Source: JACCYI01 sp036389195 | Lineage (GTDB): Bacteria > Actinomycetota > Thermoleophilia > Solirubrobacterales > Solirubrobacteraceae | Reading direction: 5' to 3' | NCBI GenBank assembly: GCA_036389195.1 | Contig: DASVQH010000456.1 | Span: forward strand, 1 to 21,109 | Length of the DNA: 21,109 nt | Shown here: positions 15,415 through 21,109 of the stretch, in pieces | Numbering within the stretch: the first letter of the stretch is position 1 | Layout of the letters: every line of letters begins with the position of its first letter | Translations under genes and position numbers: made by a program | The notes under the pieces: generated by a model | Told to the model about the DNA's origin: nothing | What the model saw: the letters and a program-made list of their open reading frames with translations, nothing else | Databases searched by the model: none

Positions 15415-16797
15415 TCACGACGCCGCCGGCGCCGCCGCCTCGGCTAGGCGCTGGAGGCCGGCGAGGAAGTCGTCCGCAAGGTCATCGAGGTCGTGAAGCG
15501 CGTTGAACTCGCCGACGAGGCCGAAGTTGAGCCTGCCGTTGTAGGAGACGATGGCCACGCCGAGGTTGAGGTTGGAGCCGAGCGGGACCATGGGGAACAT
15601 GTCGGTCATCTCGCGTCCCTCCAGGTAGAGGGGGAACTGCGGGCCGGGGATGTTGGTGACCACGCGGTTCACGAAGCGCTGACGGCTGACGAGCCGGGAG
15701 GCCTGGTGCATCAGGCCGGGTGGCGCGAACCCGGACAGCTCGGTCAGGGCCTGGGCGCCTACGGCCTGTCCCGACTCTTTCACTCCCCGTAGCTGGTCGG
15801 AGATCTTCGCGAGGCACATCGCGGGGTCGGCGGTGGAGACCGGCAGGGTCGCGAGCATGCCCGAGACCTGGTTGCCGGTGCCCCCAGCGCCTTCGTCGCG
15901 GATGCTCACCGGGACGAAGGCCCGGAGCTCGAGGTCTGAGACGTCCTCTCCGCGGCGTTCGAGGTGAGCTCGCAGGCCGAGCGTGACGACGGTGAGCACG
16001 ACATCGTTCACGGTGCCGCCGAGGGCGTTCTTGATGGCCTTGACGTCGTCGAGCGACGCCCGCGTCCAGGTGAAGCGCCGGTCGGGCCCGACGGTTTGGG
16101 CGTTGTAGGGCGTGGAGGGGACCGGCCGGATGCCGGCCCAGGCCATCGCGCCGGCGCCCACCGCGGTCTCCGCCGCACGGCTCAGCGCCCGGCGCGGGCC
16201 CCGGACAAGCGCGCGCACCGGCCGGGTGAGGCTTGCGACGCTCGTCGTGCGCTCGATGAGCGCCTCGCTCAGCAGCTGCGCGCGAGTGGGTTCAGGCGCC
16301 GGTTGCCACGGCCTGGTCTCTTCCTCCGAGTCGGGCGCGAACAGGACGCTGAGGATGTCCATGCCCGAGACGCCGTCAACGAGCGCATGGTGCGTCTTGG
16401 AGAGGATCGCGAAACGGTCGTCCTCGAGTCCGGCGACGAGCCAGAGCTCCCACAGCGGCCGGTCGCGGCGTAGCTGCTGGGAGAAAACCCGGCCTGCGAG
16501 CACCTGAAGCTCGGTTTCGCTGCCGGGGGCCGGAAGAGCCGTGTTGCGGACGTGGTAGCGGAGATCGAAGTGAGGGTCATCCACCCATTTCGGACGAGCT
16601 TGGGCGAGCGGTACGTGGGCGAGGCGCTGTCGGAAGCGCGGAACGAGATGGAGCCGGTCGTTGATGTGAGCGAGCAGCCGCTCGTAGCCGGGAGGCGAGC
16701 CCTGGAAGATCATCGCGGCGGCGACGTGCATGTGCTGCGACGGATCCTCCAGGTGCAGGAAAGAAGCATCGAGGGGGCTGAGACGGTCGTTCGACAT
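15415..16797 (-). CDS. WS/DGAT-type acyltransferase (wax ester synthase / diacylglycerol acyltransferase)
   Basis: A 460-residue enzyme of the actinobacterial WS/DGAT family, which joins acyl-CoA to diacylglycerol or long-chain alcohols to make storage lipid. The N-terminus 'RLSPLDASFLHLEDPSQHMHVA' is typical. The catalytic motif HHALVDG is at 136-142, preceded by PLWE (114-117). The C-terminal half has 'GGTVNDVVLTVVTLGLRAHL' (the ND motif) and VVTNIPGPQFPLYL with GREM, then NLGVAIVSYNGRLNFGL. The length is normal. The ATG is separated by one base from the stop of the upstream acyltransferase (TGAGATG), so the two are coupled. Substrate preference (wax ester or triacylglycerol) cannot be read from sequence. 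It converges on the GMC pseudogene with a 2-base gap. Confidence 0.93.
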   Translation of the reverse strand: MSNDRLSPLDASFLHLEDPSQHMHVAAAMIFQGSPPGYERLLAHINDRLHLVPRFRQRLAHVPLAQARPKWVDDPHFDLRYHVRNTALPAPGSETELQVLAGRVFSQQLRRDRPLWELWLVAGLEDDRFAILSKTHHALVDGVSGMDILSVLFAPDSEEETRPWQPAPEPTRAQLLSEALIERTTSVASLTRPVRALVRGPRRALSRAAETAVGAGAMAWAGIRPVPSTPYNAQTVGPDRRFTWTRASLDDVKAIKNALGGTVNDVVLTVVTLGLRAHLERRGEDVSDLELRAFVPVSIRDEGAGGTGNQVSGMLATLPVSTADPAMCLAKISDQLRGVKESGQAVGAQALTELSGFAPPGLMHQASRLVSRQRFVNRVVTNIPGPQFPLYLEGREMTDMFPMVPLGSNLNLGVAIVSYNGRLNFGLVGEFNALHDLDDLADDFLAGLQRLAEAAAPAAS

Positions 16798-16798
16798 C

Positions 16799-18118
16799 TC
16801 AGTTCCGCCCCCCGAGCAGCGTCCTGCGGAAGATGGACAAGAACTCGGCGGCCGCCGCCGCGTCGAAGAGCGCGTGGCGGTAGCGCAGCGTCATGAAGAG
16901 TCGTCCGTCGATGGTTGCCGCGCCCAGCGACGCGCCGAGCGGCATCCGTCCCGGCGGTGAGAACCAGAGCTCGCGGACTCGTCCGGCGTCGCCCATGGCG
17001 GGCACGCTTTGGATCCGGCCCAGGTTGGAGAGGACGGCCGTGTCGACGATGACGTTGCCGGTGAGCGGGATGAGGTCGTGGATGCGGCCTTTGAGCGCGG
17101 CGGGCAACAGCATCGGCGCCCCGAACAAGTCGACGATGAGCCCCGCGATGTTGCCATCCTTGACGCGTCGCGTGCCGTCGGCGGCCGCGCGAACCGCTTT
17201 GGCGAGCGTCGTGTGGTCGCCTGAGCCGATACGCACGCTGACGTAGGAGGCGAAGTTGCCGACGACGTCGAAGCGCCACTCGGGCGGCCGCAGGTTGATC
17301 GGCATAAGCAGGTAAACAGCGCCGGAGGTCTCGCCGCGATGGTCGTTCCAACGGCTCACCGTATGCCCGAGTGCGCCGAGGAGCACGTCGTTGACCGTTG
17401 CGCGTGCGGTGCGCAGCGCGATGATTTGCTCGACCTCAGCGGGCTCGAAGGCCAGCGTCGCGAATCCGTAGCCCGGCTTGTCGCTCCCGCCCTCGGGTAC
17501 CAGACGGGTTGGGGCGCTGACCCCTCGCCCCAGGTACTCGAGCGCAGCGCGCCCGCGCGTCAGACGTTCCTTGATCGAGCCGGGCGCCGCCATGGCGCCG
17601 ACATCACGGACTTCGAGCGGATCGACGACGGGGGCGGGGTCGTCCTCTCCGCCGTAGGCGCGCACGATCGAGCTCATCAGCCGCAACGCCGCAAGACCAT
17701 CGCCGGCGGCGTGGTGCAAGTTCAGCACCACCGAGTCACCTTCGGGGTGATGGGCGAGCAGCATCGCGAACGGCCCACGGCGATCCAGCGGCGGCGTCCG
17801 GCTGAGCGTCCGCTCGCGCGCCCGTCCCAGGTCGCCCGAGGCTGTGCAGTCGAGCTCTTCGAGTTCGATCTCGCCGAGCTCGTCGGCGATCTCCCATCGG
17901 TAGCTGAAATCGGTCAACCGCGCGTCGGCGAGGCGTGCTCGCGCCATCGGATGGTGCGCCGCAGCTGTCCGCGCGGCGGCTTGGAGGCGGTCGCGATCGA
18001 TGTGGCCGTCGACGCGGATCTCCAGGTGGACGCTCCACGGCTCGTTGTCGCTGTCGAAGCTCAGGTAGAGCTCGTCGAGGACGTTCAGCGGCGTCGTCTT
18101 CACGTCGACATCGCTCAC
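16799..18118 (-). CDS. WS/DGAT-like / condensation-domain acyltransferase
   Basis: A 439-residue protein from a GTG at 18118 that overlaps the acyl-CoA dehydrogenase stop (GTGA). It belongs to the chloramphenicol-acetyltransferase-like fold shared by WS/DGAT enzymes, PapA-type transferases and NRPS condensation domains. The active-site motif HHAAGDG is at 135-141. The C-terminal half has 'ARATVNDVLLGALGHTVSRW', 'MPINLRPPEW' and 'VVGNFASYVSVRI', then 'VLSNLGRIQSVP'. It is divergent from its neighbour gene's WS/DGAT: the N-terminus (MSDVDVKTTPLNVLDELYLS) lacks the SPLD..FL..E signature. It may use a different acceptor alcohol or be an accessory acyltransferase. Longer upstream readings run through the dehydrogenase gene and are rejected. 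Confidence 0.85.
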   Translation of the reverse strand: MSDVDVKTTPLNVLDELYLSFDSDNEPWSVHLEIRVDGHIDRDRLQAAARTAAAHHPMARARLADARLTDFSYRWEIADELGEIELEELDCTASGDLGRARERTLSRTPPLDRRGPFAMLLAHHPEGDSVVLNLHHAAGDGLAALRLMSSIVRAYGGEDDPAPVVDPLEVRDVGAMAAPGSIKERLTRGRAALEYLGRGVSAPTRLVPEGGSDKPGYGFATLAFEPAEVEQIIALRTARATVNDVLLGALGHTVSRWNDHRGETSGAVYLLMPINLRPPEWRFDVVGNFASYVSVRIGSGDHTTLAKAVRAAADGTRRVKDGNIAGLIVDLFGAPMLLPAALKGRIHDLIPLTGNVIVDTAVLSNLGRIQSVPAMGDAGRVRELWFSPPGRMPLGASLGAATIDGRLFMTLRYRHALFDAAAAAEFLSIFRRTLLGGRN

Positions 18119-19305
18119 TTGCCGACGAACGCCGACTCGCCGGTGATCGCCAGGCCGACGATCAGCGAGTTGATCTCGCGGGTCCCCTCGTAGGAGTAGA
18201 TCGCCTCGGAGTCGGCGACGAACCGGGCGACGTCGTACTCGAGCAGGATCCCGTTGCCGGCCAGCAGCTCGCGCGCCCAGCCGGTGGTCTCGCGCATTCG
18301 CGCGGTGCAGAACGCCTTCGCCAGGGAGGCGTGTTGGACGCCCGCTTGCCCAGCTTCGGCGAGCTGTGCGAGCCGTAGGGCCATGCACTGCGACGAGACG
18401 ACGTTGCCGAGCATGCGGGCGAGGAGGTCCTGCACAAGCTGGAACTTGGCGATCGACCGGCCGAACTGCTGGCGCTCGGTGGCGTACTTGAGCGCGAGCT
18501 CGTAGGCGCCGCGCGCGCAGCCGACCGCCTCCCAGGCCACAGCGATTCGCGACTGTGTCAACACACCGGCGGTGTCCATGAAAGAGTTCGCGTTCTGGAG
18601 GCGGGAGCTCTCGAAGACTTCAACGTCGGTGAGGGTGATGTCGGCGTTCTGCACGGCGCGCAGCGCGATCTTGTGCTCCATCTTCGTGGGCACGAAGCCG
18701 GGCGTGTCCTTCTCGACAAGAAATCCCTTGACCTGGTCGTCGGCCTCGTCGCGCGCCCAGATGACCACGACATCGGCGAACGTGGCGTTGCCGATCCAGC
18801 GCTTGGCACCGTTGAGCACCCATGTGTCCCCGCCGCGGCGAGCGGTCGTCAGCATCCCCCTGGCCACGCCCGAGCCGACCTCGGGCTCCGTGAGCCCAAA
18901 CGCGCCGATCTTCTCGAAGCGCGCCATCGGCGGGAGCCACTGCTCCTTCTGCTCTTCCGAGCCGCAGTGGTGGATCGACCCCATCGCGAGGTGGTTGTGA
19001 ACGCCGAGCCCGGTCGCCACGGAGCAGTCGACCGCGGCGAGCTCCATCGCGACGAACCCGTCGACCAGGACGCCGCGACCGGCGCACCCGTAGCCCTCCA
19101 ACGCCATCCCGCCCAGGCCGATCTCGGCGGCGCGCGGCCAGATCTGGTGCGGGAACTCCTCTCGCGACCAGAAGTCGTTGATGATTGGCGAGACCTCCTC
19201 GCGCATGAAACTGCGTATCTCGCTGAGGAAGGCCCGATCGTCGTCGGGAAGCATGGATTCCAGTGCGTAGAAATCGCTCGTAGCCAGCAGCTCAGACGTG
19301 CTCAT
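18115..19305 (-). CDS. Acyl-CoA dehydrogenase, glutaryl-CoA dehydrogenase-like
   Basis: A 396-residue FAD enzyme that oxidises the alpha-beta bond of an acyl-CoA. The ATG at 19305 (MSTSELLATSDF) has an ideal Shine-Dalgarno (GAGGAGG, about 5 nt), better than the ATG six codons upstream. Motifs: FGLTEPEVGSG (FAD/substrate loop), 'WVLNGAKRWIGNATFADVVV' in the middle domain, FGRSIAKFQLVQ in the C-terminal helical domain, and Glu373 in YSYEGTREINSLIVGLAITG. The Glu in YEGT is the catalytic base position of glutaryl-CoA and related dehydrogenases. Similarity to the glutaryl-CoA branch is clear from the last 30 residues, but the real substrate is not certain. It starts the coupled set with the two acyltransferases and probably feeds or trims their acyl-CoA supply. 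Confidence 0.92.
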   Translation of the reverse strand: MSTSELLATSDFYALESMLPDDDRAFLSEIRSFMREEVSPIINDFWSREEFPHQIWPRAAEIGLGGMALEGYGCAGRGVLVDGFVAMELAAVDCSVATGLGVHNHLAMGSIHHCGSEEQKEQWLPPMARFEKIGAFGLTEPEVGSGVARGMLTTARRGGDTWVLNGAKRWIGNATFADVVVIWARDEADDQVKGFLVEKDTPGFVPTKMEHKIALRAVQNADITLTDVEVFESSRLQNANSFMDTAGVLTQSRIAVAWEAVGCARGAYELALKYATERQQFGRSIAKFQLVQDLLARMLGNVVSSQCMALRLAQLAEAGQAGVQHASLAKAFCTARMRETTGWARELLAGNGILLEYDVARFVADSEAIYSYEGTREINSLIVGLAITGESAFVGK

Positions 19306-19397
19306 CGCTTCCTCCTCGTGCAACGCGGCAACCGTTCTGTTGCACGGTATCGAACCCGCCCGGCGCGTGTGCTGCGCGCGCCGGCGGGCTCGACGGA

Positions 19398-20366
19398 TCA
19401 GCCGAAGATGGGGAAGGCTCGGCGTCGCGCGAGGGTGTCCATACCGCGCTGGATGCTCTGGCGGACCTCTTCGTACTTCTGCTCGACGTACTCGCGGTCG
19501 TTGGCTCGCTCAGGGTCGCGGTCGAGTTCGATCGGCGGCTGGAACGCGGTACGGATCTTGGTCGGCAGCGGGATCTCGGGCAGGGCTGCGGGTGCGATGC
19601 CCCACGGTGCGCTGATTGCCATTGGGAAGACCTTCAGCCGGGCGATCTTGTCGAGCTGCAATGCCTTCGCGATGCCGCGGCCGCGGAACAGCACCGGCAT
19701 CGAGTCAGGTCCGCCGACGGTCGCCACGGGCACGATGGGAACCCCGGCATTGATCGCCAGCCGGACGAAGCCCTTGCGGCCCGCGAGCACCGCCTTGTCG
19801 CGCTCGGTCCACGGTCGCAGGGAATCCACTTCCCCGCCCGGCCAGAGCGCCACGTCGCGCCCGGCGGCCAGCGCGCTCGCGATCGAGTCGGGGGCCGCGG
19901 GAAGCACGCCCATGCTGCGGAAGTACGAGCCGATACCCGGCATCGCCATCAGCGCATCGTGCGCCGTCCCGTGCAGGATGCGCTCCTCGCCGAAGTGCCG
20001 CCACCACTGGATGCCGACCGTCCAAGCGTCCCAGACGAACGGTGCGCCCGAGTGGACGCCGACTATCAGAGCCGGGGGTGGGGGAAGCCGCTCCCAACCC
20101 TCGATCTCCATGCGGAAGTAGTAGTCCATCAGCGGGTTCCAGAAGTACTTCTGGCGCTCCATGAAATTCGAGCTCTGCGCGTCGAGCGACCACTGGCCGG
20201 CGCGGTCGGCAATGGTCCCGGCGAGGCCGTCGGCCTCGGCGCGCTTCGCATCGACCTTCTCGCGGGCGGCCCGAGCGAACTGCTCGGCCTGCCGTTCGCG
20301 CGTCATCCGCGAAGCCTTGGTCGCGGTCGGCTTCTTGCGGCCATTCACCGTGGATCTTGGAGCCAT
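19398..20366 (-). CDS. Lysophospholipid/diacylglycerol acyltransferase (LPLAT, DGAT2-like branch)
   Basis: A 322-residue protein from an ATG at 20366. The first 80 residues are charged and helical (RERQAEQFARAAREKVDAKR). The acyltransferase domain starts near 'YYFRMEIEGWERLPPPPALI' with the motif-I region GVHSGAPFVWDAW (His105, Asp113), a variant of the HX4D box with wider spacing. Motif III is represented by ALWPGGEVDS and a later 'GVPIVPVATVGG' patch, as in the MGAT/DGAT2-like branch of LPLATs. The end has helices EYVEQKYEEVRQSIQRGMD. An alternative ATG at 20303 with AAGG 8 nt upstream is possible. It is 92 bases upstream of the dehydrogenase gene on the same strand and divergent from the TetR gene. 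A role in acylating glycerolipid precursors of storage lipid is inferred. Confidence 0.88.
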   Translation of the reverse strand: MAPRSTVNGRKKPTATKASRMTRERQAEQFARAAREKVDAKRAEADGLAGTIADRAGQWSLDAQSSNFMERQKYFWNPLMDYYFRMEIEGWERLPPPPALIVGVHSGAPFVWDAWTVGIQWWRHFGEERILHGTAHDALMAMPGIGSYFRSMGVLPAAPDSIASALAAGRDVALWPGGEVDSLRPWTERDKAVLAGRKGFVRLAINAGVPIVPVATVGGPDSMPVLFRGRGIAKALQLDKIARLKVFPMAISAPWGIAPAALPEIPLPTKIRTAFQPPIELDRDPERANDREYVEQKYEEVRQSIQRGMDTLARRRAFPIFG

Positions 20367-20459
20367 GCTTCGGCATGTACCCCTCACGCCGATTTTCGCA
20401 TCCGCCGACAAGATGGGTCCCCTGGCGTGGGACACGCTGGCCGCCTTGTGTTGCATCGC

Positions 20460-20500
20460 GCTGAGCGATCGCCGTCACCGCGCGACACTGGGCGCTCAGC
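20460..20500. promoter_or_regulatory. Inverted repeat in the acyltransferase/TetR intergenic region, possible operator
   Basis: GCTGAGCG (20460-20467) and CGCTCAGC (20493-20500) are exact 8-bp inverted repeats separated by 25 bases, in the 198-base gap between the two divergent genes. TetR proteins usually bind closer-set palindromes, so this is only a candidate. Confidence 0.25.
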
Positions 20501-20564
20501 ATCCCCGGCTTCGATGGCGGCCGGGTACCGCTCCTGCCGCAGCGATCAGCGCGGTGAGGATGCG

Positions 20565-21109
20565 ATGCTTCGCGGGGTGAGCACGACGTCTCGGCCCACC
20601 GCGGCTCAAGCCCTCCAGCTCGGACGCCGGCGGTTTCTCTCTGGCGAGCGCATCGACATGAGCGCCCTGGCCGAGGAGCTCGGCGTCAACCGCGTCACGC
20701 TCTACCGGTGGTACGGGTCGCGCGAGCAGTTCCTCGTCGAGCTCATCTGGTCGCTCGCACGCGACACGCTCGACATCGCTGAGCGTCAGACCCGGACACG
20801 GGGCGCGAAGCGCATAGTCACGGTCGTGTCGCGCTTCCTGCGCGACGTCATCACCAACCCAGGCATGCAGCGATGGCTCGCCGACGAGGGCGAGCACGCC
20901 ATGCGCCTGCTCACGCGTCATGAGACGAATTTCCAGCCTCGGCTCATCGCCGCCGTCGAAGCGCTCCTCGAAGCCGAGACCGCCGCCGGGCGCCTCGACC
21001 TCCCGGTCGATCTCCACGAGCTGGCCTACGTGATCGTCCGGCTCATCGAGTCCTACACCTACCTCGATCTGATTACCGGCGAGCAGCCCGACGCCCGGCG
21101 AGCCGAGCC
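20565..21109 (+). CDS. TetR-family transcriptional regulator, 3' end cut by window
   Basis: An open frame of 181 codons runs to the last base of the window. The ATG at 20565 has TGAGG 5 nt upstream. A GTG four codons later (MSTTSRPTAAQALQ) is a possible alternative. The N-terminal helix-turn-helix is clear: 'IDMSALAEELGVNRVTLYRW' followed by YGSREQFLVELI, the standard TetR recognition region. The ligand domain continues with 'NPGMQRWLADEGEHAMRLLT' and 'YVIVRLIESYTYLDLITGEQ', and this last motif recalls QsdR/TetR_C-type regulators in actinobacteria. Being divergent from the acyltransferase gene, it is a good candidate for repressor of that gene and perhaps of the whole lipid block, with an acyl-CoA-like ligand as an untested possibility. 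Antisense readings here are not genes. Confidence 0.88.
   Translation, partial: MLRGVSTTSRPTAAQALQLGRRRFLSGERIDMSALAEELGVNRVTLYRWYGSREQFLVELIWSLARDTLDIAERQTRTRGAKRIVTVVSRFLRDVITNPGMQRWLADEGEHAMRLLTRHETNFQPRLIAAVEALLEAETAAGRLDLPVDLHELAYVIVRLIESYTYLDLITGEQPDARRAE

Noticed and set aside
17339..18193. Plus-strand open frame of 284 codons
   Set aside because: It is antisense to the HHxxxDG acyltransferase gene, whose motifs are convincing.
20496..21017. Minus-strand open frame of 173 codons
   Set aside because: It is antisense to the TetR gene, which has a textbook helix-turn-helix.

Overview
The window is GC-rich, densely packed actinobacterial chromosome. The likely source is the class Thermoleophilia (Solirubrobacterales type). 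Supporting signs are a Gram-positive style LexA box (CGAAC-N4-GTTCG), a bacterial type A RNase P RNA, wax ester synthase/diacylglycerol acyltransferase (WS/DGAT) enzymes, frequent GTG starts and GTGA start/stop overlaps. Placement at order level is inference from general protein character, not a database match.

Layout. (1) 1-1100: the end of a PadR-type regulator, a perfect 12-bp hairpin, rnpB on the minus strand and a SnoaL/NTF2-like protein. (2) 1141-2670, minus strand: lexA under its own SOS box, followed in the same operon by a small zinc-ribbon protein and a small membrane-anchored protein of unknown function. (3) 2717-3334: tRNA-Leu(GAG) with a strong terminator, then the wreck of a tyrosine recombinase whose catalytic Tyr is Asp, apparently an old integration scar beside the tRNA. 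(4) 3335-4571: two divergent small membrane proteins. (5) 4703-11690, all minus strand: a potassium block read in the order kup, two-pore-type K+ channel, KimA-like K+ transporter, short KdpD kinase, KdpE regulator. The last three overlap by 4 nt at each junction. There is no kdpFABC in the window. A 19-bp imperfect direct repeat in front of the kimA-like gene is a candidate KdpE operator. (6) 11955-13664: an uncharacterised small protein and a secreted two-domain protein. (7) 13972-20564: a lipid block with a broken GMC/cholesterol-oxidase-type gene on the plus strand, then on the minus strand (read right to left) a DGAT2/PlsC-like acyltransferase, an acyl-CoA dehydrogenase, and two HHxxxDG acyltransferases in a tightly coupled set. 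(8) 20565-end: a divergent TetR regulator, cut off by the window.

How the parts work together. The potassium block looks like a self-contained K+ homeostasis cassette in which a Kdp-type two-component system has been attached to constitutive-type K+ transporters instead of the KdpFABC pump. The lipid block looks like acyl-CoA handling and neutral-lipid (wax ester/triacylglycerol) synthesis, probably under the adjacent TetR protein. No CRISPR array, insertion sequence or complete mobile element was seen.
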